From CBDUQP01 sp965369385 (GTDB lineage: Bacteria > Planctomycetota > Phycisphaerae > SM23-33): 7,017 bases of DNA. Positions 1 to 6,098 of this stretch are shown here, in pieces. The number at the start of each line of letters is the position of its first letter. The first letter of the stretch is position 1. The notes under the pieces are model-generated. The model searched no databases and was not told where the DNA came from. It saw nothing but the letters and a program-made list of their open reading frames with translations. A program made the position numbers and the translations under genes. Where the stretch lies: NCBI GenBank assembly GCA_965369385.1, contig CBDUQP010000156.1, forward strand, positions 1 through 7,017. Direction: 5' to 3'.

Positions 1-9
1 CCCGGGTTA

Positions 10-1878
10 TCAGGTAAGTTTCATCCTCATGAGGAATTCCGCATTGGAGGTAGTCAGCTTAATCTGTTTAACAAGAAGCTCCATCGCCTCCACCGGCCTC
101 ATGTTGGCGAGCACTTTCCTCATTCCGGAAATCAGCCTTTGTTCGTCATCATCCATCAGGCGTTCTTCACGTCTGGTGCCGCTACGGCTGATATCAATAG
201 CCGGCCAGATGCGGCGATCGACAAGCGCGCGGTCAAGGTACAACTCGGAGTTACCGGTGCCCTTGAATTCCTCAAAGATGACTTCATCCATACGCGAGCC
301 GGTGTCGATGAGCGCGGTGGCAATAATGGTCAGCGAACCGCCCTCTTCCACACAACGTGCCGCACCGAAGAACTTCCTCGGTAGCGCCAGAGCACTCGCG
401 TCAATACCGCCGGTCATGATTCTGCCGGAATGCGGAGCGACTGCGTTGTAGGCCCGCGCCATTCGTGTGATACTGTCCATCAGGATCACTACATCGTGGC
501 CGTATTCCACCATCTGCCTGGCCTTGGCGTAGATCATCTCGGTGATCTGCACGTGGCGATGGGAGCCTTCGTCAAATGTCGATGCCACGACTTCGGCCTT
601 CGTCTTGCGACGCATGTCTGTAACTTCTTCCGGGCGTTCGTCAACCCGGAGAATGATCACATGCGCATCGGGATGATTGGTGTTAATGGCGTTTGCCATC
701 TGCTGCAGGAGGATCGTCTTGCCGGTTCGCGGCGGAGCCACAATCAACATTCGCTGTCCGAAACCAATCGGCGTAACCAGGTTCGCAACTCGCATCTCAA
801 TATTATCGCTAGTCGTCTCCAGGAACAGGCGTCTGTCCGGGTGAGCCGGCGTGAGATCGTCAAAGTTCTTGCGTTTCTGGTGCTGATCAGGGTCCAGATA
901 GTTGATGGCTTCCACTCGCAGCAGGGCGAAGTATTTCTCGGATTCCTTCGGCGGGCGGATCTGGCCGGCAACAATGTTACCCGGCAGCAGATTGAAACGC
1001 CTGATCTGGCTGGGCGACACGTAGATGTCGTCGGGGCTTGGCTGATAGTTATACTCGGGGCTTCTCAGGAAACCGAAACCATCGGGCAGGACTTCCAGCA
1101 CGCCTTCGCCGAACATGAGCCCGTTCTTATTTACGCGATTCTTGATGATCTTGATTACGAGATCCTGCTTACCCAGACCCGCATATTCGTCGATGCCCTC
1201 TTCCTTGGCGATCGCGTGCAGCTCCTCGACTGACATCTGCTGGAACTGCGTGATATGCAGGGAACCACGCTTTACCTTCTCGTACTTCTCATGCATCACA
1301 TCATCGAAACCGTCTTCCAGTTCCTCGCCGCCCTTGGCACCCCTTCGCGGTTTCTTGTCGGGCTTGCCCTTCTTGCGGGACGATCGCGAATCCTTCTTGG
1401 GCCTGTCGGATGAACCGTTCTTTGACCTCGAGTCATTGGAAGGCTTGTCTTGGGATGCCGGAGCGGCTTTGCTGTCGTCTGCTGACTCCACCGGTGTTTC
1501 CGCAGATACCTCTTGCGTTGATTCAACAGCCTCGACCGCTTCGACCACGGGCTCTTCAACTGCGGACTCTTCGACCACGGGCTCTTCAACCGTAGACTCT
1601 TGCATTTCGGACTCTTCCACTGCCGGCTCCTGGGCGTCTGCCGGCTCAGTTTGGACTTCTTCAATGTCGTCAGCCACTTCTTCGACCGGCTGATCTTCCT
1701 GGTTCAATTCAACGTCAACAGGAATATCGAACAGCCCCTCGGAAAAGTCCGGAACAGTCTTCCTGACGGATTTCTTGACTGCCTTTTTGGCGGTAGTCTT
1801 CTTGACTGCCTTTTTGACTGCTTTCTTGACCGTCTTCTTCACAGCCGCCTTGGTTGTTTTTTTCACTGCCTTTGCCAT
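10..1878 (-). CDS. rho: Transcription termination factor Rho with long charged N-terminal extension
   Basis: Hexameric RNA-dependent ATPase/helicase that ends transcription at C-rich, unstructured transcripts; cytoplasmic. The protein is 622 residues against about 419 for E. coli Rho, and the extra length is all N-terminal. Residues 1-42 are a Lys/Ala/Val repeat resembling bacterial histone H1-like tails, about 45-135 are acidic and Glu/Val-rich, and about 145-183 are basic and Ser/Lys-rich. The conserved core starts near residue 209. It has the Rho N domain with the KQDLVIKIIK helix, the RNA-binding cold-shock fold (DGFGFLR, 266-272; DDIYVSPSQIRRFNL, 283-297), Walker A APPRTGKT (381-388), RVDERPEEVT (411-420), Walker B VVILMDSITR (463-472), the Q-loop region (about 498-508), the R-loop region around EFKGTGNSEL, and RSGTRREE (565-572) with the arginine finger. 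ATG at 1878 is the first possible start because an in-frame TAG lies just upstream. A GGAGG at 1892-1896 sits a rather long 13 nt away. The gene ends in tandem stops, TGA then TAA. Identity is certain. Confidence 0.97.
   Translation of the reverse strand: MAKAVKKTTKAAVKKTVKKAVKKAVKKTTAKKAVKKSVRKTVPDFSEGLFDIPVDVELNQEDQPVEEVADDIEEVQTEPADAQEPAVEESEMQESTVEEPVVEESAVEEPVVEAVEAVESTQEVSAETPVESADDSKAAPASQDKPSNDSRSKNGSSDRPKKDSRSSRKKGKPDKKPRRGAKGGEELEDGFDDVMHEKYEKVKRGSLHITQFQQMSVEELHAIAKEEGIDEYAGLGKQDLVIKIIKNRVNKNGLMFGEGVLEVLPDGFGFLRSPEYNYQPSPDDIYVSPSQIRRFNLLPGNIVAGQIRPPKESEKYFALLRVEAINYLDPDQHQKRKNFDDLTPAHPDRRLFLETTSDNIEMRVANLVTPIGFGQRMLIVAPPRTGKTILLQQMANAINTNHPDAHVIILRVDERPEEVTDMRRKTKAEVVASTFDEGSHRHVQITEMIYAKARQMVEYGHDVVILMDSITRMARAYNAVAPHSGRIMTGGIDASALALPRKFFGAARCVEEGGSLTIIATALIDTGSRMDEVIFEEFKGTGNSELYLDRALVDRRIWPAIDISRSGTRREERLMDDDEQRLISGMRKVLANMRPVEAMELLVKQIKLTTSNAEFLMRMKLT
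1539..1590 (-). repeat. In-frame 30-bp tandem repeat inside rho
   Basis: A 22-bp block (1539-1560) recurs exactly at 1569-1590, a period of 30 bp or 10 codons. In the protein this gives the repeated acidic unit EESxVEEPVV around residues 97-112. The period is a multiple of three, so copy number can change without breaking the frame. Confidence 0.75.
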
Positions 1879-2131
1879 TACTTCTGTCTAGCCTCCGCTG
1901 ACATTTGAACAACGGGTAAGGGGTCTGGCGGGGGGGAATAACTGTGCAGACCCATTCATCAATTTCTTTTGAATAACTTCGGTTCCGGACAAACGCCGAA
2001 TTGACGCCGCCGTATACATCTGGACCCTACGCCCGCACATGCCAACCGTGGCTTCACGTTAGCGCATAAACCGGTAGGTACAGGCAGAACACACAAGCAA
2101 AGCTTCCATTGCTTTCTCAACGAGGATAGCC
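1879..2131. other. coaE-rho intergenic region
   Basis: This 253-bp gap lies between the coaE stop and the rho start, with both genes on the minus strand. Apart from the leader hairpin at 1921-1953 and the rho Shine-Dalgarno at 1892-1896, I see a weak 5-bp inverted repeat (TTCGG 1978-1982, CCGAA 1996-2000) and no confident promoter. A 60-codon minus-strand reading frame (1959-2141) overlaps the end of coaE but has no recognisable motif and is not called. The gap is too long for tight translational coupling, so rho may have its own promoter here. Confidence 0.5.
1921..1953 (-). promoter_or_regulatory. Inverted repeat with C7 loop in the rho leader
   Basis: GGGTCTG (1921-1927) and CAGACCC (1947-1953) form a perfect 7-bp stem around a 19-nt loop, 43-75 nt upstream of the rho ATG. 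On the rho-sense strand the loop carries seven consecutive C residues. No T-run follows, so it is not a classical intrinsic terminator. Rho binds C-rich RNA, and rho genes such as the E. coli one are known to be autoregulated through their leaders. A C-rich leader could therefore be a self-binding site, but that is inference. Confidence 0.4.
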
Positions 2132-2749
2132 CTATGAGCAACCGATTTTCTGGAAAACCTCATGGACCTGTGTTTGCAGGCAAGATATGCTCGACCTGTT
2201 ATCTATCACATAGTCGCAAACTAAACGTTTTCTGTCCAGCGAAAACTGAGATTTTTCTCGATCTGCCCAAACTTTCTTCGCCCAGCCCCTTTCACTAAGA
2301 ACCCGGTTGGACCTCAACTCGCCATCTGATTCCACAAAAACAACAGACGTACATAGATCATTCCAGCCTGCTTCAAACAACACTGCCGCGTCAAGCACAA
2401 CTGCCTTGCACGTCCCAGCCGCGACAATCTGCCCAATACGCTCTTCAATTCGCTTGCGAATACGAGGATGCATTATCCTGTTGAGTTCTTGCAACTCACA
2501 CTCATCGCAAAAGACTATGTTCCCCAGCTTTCTACGGTCAACTTCACCCGCGCCTGCAAAGACATCATCGCCCCATCGCTGCCGCAATTCCGCCTGAACT
2601 TCCTCGCACGATAGCAACTCGTGCCCTATCAGATCGGCATCTATCTTTACGCAACCCAGCCTGACAAACTCGTCAGCCACCACAGTCTTGCCCGCGCCTA
2701 CACCGCCGACAATACCAATCACGCTTATAATGGGGGATTTCGAATCCAT
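2132..2749 (-). CDS. coaE: Dephospho-CoA kinase
   Basis: Phosphorylates the 3'-hydroxyl of dephospho-CoA with ATP, the last step of coenzyme A synthesis; soluble P-loop kinase. From ATG 2749 it is 205 residues, usual for CoaE (about 200). Visible motifs, numbered from that ATG: P-loop GGVGAGKT (15-22), DAD substrate motif (37-39), DRRKLGNIVF (71-80), HPRI (94-97), LDAAVLFEAGW (119-129, family form close to LDxPLLFExG), and in the lid/C-terminal part an Arg-rich stretch, DREKSQFSLDRKR and DYVIDN, all typical. The P-loop has Val-Gly-Ala where many homologues have Ile-Gly-Ser. A GTG at 2758 is an alternative start adding MVF; neither start has a clear Shine-Dalgarno. rho lies 253 bp downstream on the same strand, and a long non-coding gap lies upstream. 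Identity is secure; the exact start is less so. Confidence 0.94.
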   Translation of the reverse strand: MDSKSPIISVIGIVGGVGAGKTVVADEFVRLGCVKIDADLIGHELLSCEEVQAELRQRWGDDVFAGAGEVDRRKLGNIVFCDECELQELNRIMHPRIRKRIEERIGQIVAAGTCKAVVLDAAVLFEAGWNDLCTSVVFVESDGELRSNRVLSERGWAKKVWADREKSQFSLDRKRLVCDYVIDNRSSISCLQTQVHEVFQKIGCS

Positions 2750-2907
2750 GAAAACCACGATGTTGTTGCCACGCCGACTTCTGTAACCGCCGAAAATCCA
2801 AAAAACGCAAATATCACGCGATACTGCGAAACGTGAGTCTTGGGTAATGGAAAACTAAAAGATACTCTCCAGGCGAAAAAAACGCCCAGCCGAAGCAATA
2901 ATGGTGG

Positions 2908-2934
2908 ATTGTACATATTAAGACCGAACCGCAA
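2908..2934 (-). promoter_or_regulatory. Candidate sigma70-type promoter for coaE
   Basis: On the minus strand a TACAAT box (2908-2913, 5 of 6 to TATAAT) is preceded by TTGCGG (2929-2934) with a short 15-nt spacer. It lies about 160 bp upstream of coaE, and no other gene could be served in that direction. The -35 match and spacing are poor, so this is a weak prediction. Confidence 0.22.
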
Positions 2935-3028
2935 AAGCAAATCATGCCACCTGAAAAGACACGCGAATATGCAATGGTACACGAAACCGCCATGCGACGA
3001 TTATTTGCCGTGTGTCCCACCAATGCCA

Positions 3029-3083
3029 TTATCGGATAAAAATGATAGCAAGATAAGCACTTATCATGATCAAATGAAGATAA
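3029..3083. promoter_or_regulatory. Cluster of GATAA/TTATC dyads
   Basis: Five GATAA/TTATC words fall within 55 bp. TTATC-G-GATAA (3029-3039) is a tight dyad; GATAAG-CA-CTTATC (3052-3065) is a second, in opposite orientation; a further GATAA sits at 3079-3083. An ATGATA/TATCAT pair (3043-3048, 3062-3067) encloses the second dyad, giving a longer alternative pairing. These could be protein-binding half-sites or an RNA hairpin. I do not recognise a regulator with this motif, and the AT-rich context raises chance matches. Confidence 0.35.
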
Positions 3084-3091
3084 TCATCCCC

Positions 3092-3110
3092 GTGTGCGAG
3101 CCTCGCACAC
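3092..3110. repeat. Perfect 9+1+9 palindrome
   Basis: GTGTGCGAG (3092-3100), one C, then CTCGCACAC (3102-3110) form a perfect inverted repeat. As RNA it would fold with about 7 bp and a 5-nt loop on either strand. It lies 3 bp from the outer end of the larger inverted repeat at 3114-3231, which suggests the two belong to one element. It has no T-run and no coding context. Confidence 0.7.
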
Positions 3111-3113
3111 AGA

Positions 3114-3231
3114 GCGGGAGAAAGTAGAGAGGAGAAAGTAGATACGGCGGCTAGCGCCACAGTTGGACATCATACCGCGATGCCGATTGAACTCTACCGC
3201 GGTCTACTATCTCCTTTCTACTTTCTACCGC
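3114..3231. repeat. Long imperfect inverted repeat (hairpin / MITE-like element)
   Basis: Arms 3114-3142 and 3203-3231 pair over 29 positions: 26 Watson-Crick pairs, one G-T (3129/3216) and two mismatches (3118/3227, 3136/3209), around a 60-nt loop. The left arm is almost all purine and carries GGAGAAAGTAGA twice (3117-3128 and 3131-3142, period 14); the right arm is its pyrimidine-rich complement. The loop holds a small GGCG-GCTAG-CGCC hairpin (3146-3158) and TACCGCG twice (3173-3179, 3195-3201). It lies downstream of bioF and upstream of coaE. Pairing of this length is very unlikely by chance. It could be a miniature inverted-repeat element, a structured RNA or a bidirectional transcription barrier. 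No transposase lies in the window and I see no clear target-site duplication. Confidence 0.75.
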
Positions 3232-3278
3232 CTACATAAAGACCGATGATGACTCACTTTGGCTCACGCCAGGAAAAT

Positions 3279-4460
3279 TTATCGTACACCCCTAATCGCA
3301 CGAGCCAAAGCTTCCAACAGGCCTTCTACATCCTCCAGGCAATGCCCACTGCACAAACTCACACGAAGCCGACTCGTGCCTCGCTTGACTGTCGGCGGAC
3401 GAATCGCGACAACAAAATAACCGCTGGAAAACAACGACCTGCTCACCCGCACAGCCTCGTCGGCTGATCCGATAACTATAGGGATTATCTGACTTTGCGA
3501 CCCACAAATGTCCATTTGCATGTCCACAAGGCACTCACGAAGCCCCTCGGACATCGCCAGCAGTTCCTCACGGCGTTGGGAATCTCCATCTATTATATCA
3601 AGTGAAGCGATCGCTGCCGCGCATAATCCAGCGGGAGGAGCTGTAGTATATATGTACGCCCGGCCACCGTTAAAGATAGTGTCAATAAGCACCCTCCTGC
3701 CTGCAACAAAACCGCCCGAGGCCCCAATGGCCTTCGACAGCGTCCCCACATAAGCGTCAATATCATCTTCCACACCAAGCAGCTCGGCTATTCCCCTACC
3801 GCCGGCACCAAAAATACCCATCGCGTGGGCTTCATCAATCAATAACTGTGCTTCATACCTGTTCTTAAGGTCAACCAACTCATGCAGCGGAGCAATGTCG
3901 CCGTCCATCGAAAACAGCGAATCTGTCACGATCAGGCACCTCTTTCCGGATGAACGATGCCTATCCAGCAGTTTGCCCAGGCGTTGGGGGTCACAATGAC
4001 TATACGTCCTCACGCGGGCGCCGCACGCCCTGGCAGCGTCGATTATGCTCGCATGGTTGAGCTTGTCGCAAAATACCAGATCTCCCTTGCCGGCCATCGC
4101 ACAGATCGCCACCCGGTTTGCCGTCCATCCACTGGGTGTCACCAAAGCCGCCTCGGTGTGCTTAAATTCCGCCAGACGGCGCTCCAACTCCACGTGTATA
4201 ACCGTTGTCCCGCAAACAAGGCGTGAAGATCCCGTGCCCACTCCCCAGCGCTCAATCGCCTCAATTGCCGCAGATTTCACGGCTGGGTGGTTCGCGAGCG
4301 ACAAATAATCGTTGCTGCACATGCAGACAACCTGCCTGTCGCCAACATCCACGCGCCGGCCGCAAGGCGACCCAATAGCCTGCGGATGGCGAAGCAAACC
4401 ATCCCGCTTGAGCTCATCCAAACTGTCCTGCATCTGCTGCCATGCATCCATAAATAGCAT
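3279..4460 (-). CDS. bioF: 8-amino-7-oxononanoate synthase (PLP-dependent)
   Basis: Pyridoxal-phosphate enzyme of the alpha-oxoamine synthase family. BioF condenses pimeloyl-ACP (or pimeloyl-CoA) with L-alanine to 8-amino-7-oxononanoate in biotin synthesis. The 393 residues fit the family (E. coli 384). Motifs: SNDYLSLANHP (49-59), GVGTGSSRLVCGT (73-85), CDKLNHASIIDA (131-142, His136 stacks on PLP), DSLFSMDGDIAPL (180-192), LLIDEAHAMGIFG (206-218, Asp209 binds the pyridine nitrogen), GTLSKAIGASGGF (239-251, Lys243 is the PLP lysine) and IRPPTVKRGTSRLRVSL (353-369). IRPPTV with TSRLR favours BioF over glycine C-acetyltransferase, but other family members cannot be fully excluded. The open frame runs on to 5168 antisense through guaB; that part is an artefact. 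Starts are ATG 4460 or ATG 4451 (MDAWQQ, which matches the MSWQ start of E. coli BioF); neither has a clear Shine-Dalgarno. No other biotin gene is in the window. Confidence 0.93.
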   Translation of the reverse strand: MLFMDAWQQMQDSLDELKRDGLLRHPQAIGSPCGRRVDVGDRQVVCMCSNDYLSLANHPAVKSAAIEAIERWGVGTGSSRLVCGTTVIHVELERRLAEFKHTEAALVTPSGWTANRVAICAMAGKGDLVFCDKLNHASIIDAARACGARVRTYSHCDPQRLGKLLDRHRSSGKRCLIVTDSLFSMDGDIAPLHELVDLKNRYEAQLLIDEAHAMGIFGAGGRGIAELLGVEDDIDAYVGTLSKAIGASGGFVAGRRVLIDTIFNGGRAYIYTTAPPAGLCAAAIASLDIIDGDSQRREELLAMSEGLRECLVDMQMDICGSQSQIIPIVIGSADEAVRVSRSLFSSGYFVVAIRPPTVKRGTSRLRVSLCSGHCLEDVEGLLEALARAIRGVR

Positions 4461-4536
4461 TTTTCTGTAAAAGCCACTTGCAGTCAACCGGAGAACCGGA
4501 TTAAATTCGATAAAGGGTTCACTATCTGGAGTAACC
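4461..4536. promoter_or_regulatory. Divergent bioF/guaB promoter region
   Basis: This 76-bp region between divergent starts must hold promoters for both genes unless guaB is read from further away. On the plus strand, TTGCAG (4478-4483), a 17-nt spacer and TTAAAT (4501-4506) form a fair sigma70-like candidate for guaB. On the minus strand, TTGACT (4482-4487) could be a -35 for bioF, but the matching -10 would overlap the first ATG and favour the second start at 4451. The direct repeat ACCGGA (4487-4492, 4495-4500) lies between the guaB boxes and could be an operator. The guaB Shine-Dalgarno GGAG ends 5 nt before its ATG. Confidence 0.35.
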
Positions 4537-6006
4537 ATGGAAGATAAACTCGTCGGCGCCGGAATTACATTCGATGATGTACTTCTCGTCCCCGCCCGGT
4601 CAAATGTACTGCCTTCACAGGTCAACTTGGCCACAAAACTTACGCGTAATATCGGACTGAACATACCGCTGGTCTCGGCTCCTATGGACACCGTTACCGA
4701 GTCGGCATTGGCAATTGCGCTCGCACAGGAAGGCGGGCTGGGAATCATCCACCGCAACCTGTCCAGCGAAGCCCAGGCCACCGAAGTGGAAAAAGTGAAA
4801 AGATCGGAAAACGGTATCATCACCGATCCGGTCACTCTGCCTCCAAAAGAATCCACCGCCACGGCACGCGAGGTGATGTCCAAGAAGAACGTCTCCGGCA
4901 TTCCCATTCTGGACGAAAACAGACGCCCAGTGGGCATTCTCACACGTCGAGACATGAAATTCCTTTCGGAAGACCATGTCATCGAAGATGTGATGACCAA
5001 GACCAAGCTGGTGACGGCCCCGGTGAATACGTCACTCGACGAAGCCAAGAAGATTCTCTGCAAGCATAAGGTAGAGAAACTGCTGTTGCTCGGCGATGAC
5101 GGAACACTTTCCGGCCTGATTACGATGCGGGATATCGAGAAACTTCGCCAGAGTCCCCTGAGCTGCAAAGATGAGCGAGGCCGTCTCCGCGTTGGCGGTG
5201 CGGTTGGCGTATGCGACTACGATCGCGTGCAAGCCCTGATTGACAAGGGTGTGGACGTGATAGTTGTAGACACCTCGCACGGGCACAAAGACGTCGTAAT
5301 AGAGACGGTTCGCGAGATAAAGAAAAACTTCAACATAGACGTAATCGCGGGCAATATCGCCACCGCAGACGCCGCAAAGGACCTGATCGACGCCGGTGCG
5401 GACGGGCTGCGTGTTGGTATCGGCCCCGGAGCCATCTGCACCACTCGCGTGGTTACGGGCATTGGCGTTCCGCAGATAACTGCTATCTATGATTGTGCGA
5501 AAGTGGCAGATGCCGCAGGTGTGCCAGTTATTGCCGATGGCGGAATCAGGCTCAGTGGCGATATCACCAAGGCACTCGCCGCCGGTGCATCTCTGACGAT
5601 GATGGGCAGCCTGTTTGCCGGTCTGGACGAATCTCCCGGACAGCTCGTGATATTCAAGGGAAGGCGATTCAAGACATACCGCGGTATGGGGTCCATGGAC
5701 GCCATGCTCGCCGGTTCCGCCGACCGCTACAGCCAGGGCGACGTGAAGGACCCCAAACAGCTTGTGCCCGAAGGCGTGGAAGGACGCGTTCCCTATCGTG
5801 GTTCACTGAAGGACTTCGTCTACCAACTGATGGGCGGGCTGCGAAGCGGAATGGACCATTGCGGGACCAATACAATTGAAGATCTGCGAAAGAACGCCAA
5901 GTTCCTGAGAGTCTCCAGCGTGACCGTCGCGGAAAACCATCCGCATGACATCATGATCACGCACGAAGCCCCGAACTATACCGCATCATGGACAGATAAG
6001 TCCTGA
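4537..6006 (+). CDS. guaB: Inosine-5'-monophosphate dehydrogenase
   Basis: Oxidises IMP to XMP with NAD+, the first committed step of GMP synthesis; soluble tetrameric TIM-barrel enzyme. 489 residues, standard bacterial length (E. coli 488). Features in order: TFDDVLLVPARS (11-22), SAPMDTVTES (47-56), GGLGIIHRN (66-74), a tandem CBS (Bateman) pair at about 94-206 that in this family binds adenine/guanine nucleotides and tunes activity, NAD-contacting VVDTSHGH (243-250), GNIATADAA (272-280), the active-site loop VGIGPGAICTT (293-303) with catalytic Cys301, ADGGIRLSGDI (333-343), the phosphate-binding MMGSLFAG (355-362), YRGMGSMDAM (381-390), the mobile flap with Arg397-Tyr398, and EGVEGRVPYRG (412-422). 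Residue 299 is Ala where most bacterial enzymes have Ser next to the Ile-Cys. ATG 4537 is supported by GGAG 5 nt upstream. It is divergent from bioF, and the next gene follows after 92 bp without an obvious terminator. Confidence 0.98.
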   Translation: MEDKLVGAGITFDDVLLVPARSNVLPSQVNLATKLTRNIGLNIPLVSAPMDTVTESALAIALAQEGGLGIIHRNLSSEAQATEVEKVKRSENGIITDPVTLPPKESTATAREVMSKKNVSGIPILDENRRPVGILTRRDMKFLSEDHVIEDVMTKTKLVTAPVNTSLDEAKKILCKHKVEKLLLLGDDGTLSGLITMRDIEKLRQSPLSCKDERGRLRVGGAVGVCDYDRVQALIDKGVDVIVVDTSHGHKDVVIETVREIKKNFNIDVIAGNIATADAAKDLIDAGADGLRVGIGPGAICTTRVVTGIGVPQITAIYDCAKVADAAGVPVIADGGIRLSGDITKALAAGASLTMMGSLFAGLDESPGQLVIFKGRRFKTYRGMGSMDAMLAGSADRYSQGDVKDPKQLVPEGVEGRVPYRGSLKDFVYQLMGGLRSGMDHCGTNTIEDLRKNAKFLRVSSVTVAENHPHDIMITHEAPNYTASWTDKS

Positions 6007-6098
6007 TTTTCCTGACCAGAAAACTGACGCCTTTGACTTTTCCCAACCTGCATCGTATCCCGCGGCGACGGGCATAACGTAGAAGAAAGGGTATACAC

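Larger units (their letters stand above)
2750..3278. other. Long non-coding gap between bioF and coaE
   Basis: About 530 bp separate the coaE start from the bioF stop. Reading frames of 71-95 codons exist on both strands (2725-2982, 2814-3029, 2840-3127), but none has a recognisable motif or a good ribosome site, so I treat them as chance. About 2760-3090 is AT-richer than its surroundings. The coaE-proximal part holds only a weak promoter candidate and a GGCG-A7-CGCC inverted repeat (2872-2886). The bioF-proximal part (3029-3231) is dense in palindromes and is described separately. A short TGGC-TCAC-GCCA hairpin at 3260-3271 lies just downstream of the bioF stop and has no T-run. Confidence 0.6.

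Noticed and set aside
1..6. CCCGGG hexamer at the window start
   Set aside because: A single restriction-type palindrome beyond the rho stop codons; common by chance in GC-rich DNA.
430..1233. 267-codon plus-strand open frame opposite rho
   Set aside because: It is antisense to the highly conserved Rho core and shows no family motif; such frames arise from codon bias of the real gene.
1115..1693. Ser/Thr-rich plus-strand frame opposite the rho extension
   Set aside because: Its low-complexity sequence is the mirror of the Glu/Val repeat in rho; no independent support.
1959..2141. 60-codon Cys-containing minus-strand frame between coaE and rho
   Set aside because: It overlaps the coaE end, has no clear ribosome site of its own and no recognisable motif; likely chance.
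2872..2886. GGCG-A7-CGCC inverted repeat as an intrinsic terminator
   Set aside because: The stem is only 4 bp and the A/T run is the loop rather than following the stem.
2725..3127. Overlapping 71-95 codon frames on both strands in the bioF-coaE gap
   Set aside because: No Shine-Dalgarno or motif, composition unlike the neighbouring genes, and palindromic elements occupy part of the region.
4461..5168. N-terminal extension of the bioF reading frame to 629 codons
   Set aside because: It runs antisense through guaB, has no BioF-family sequence, and two ATGs at 4460/4451 give a normal BioF length.
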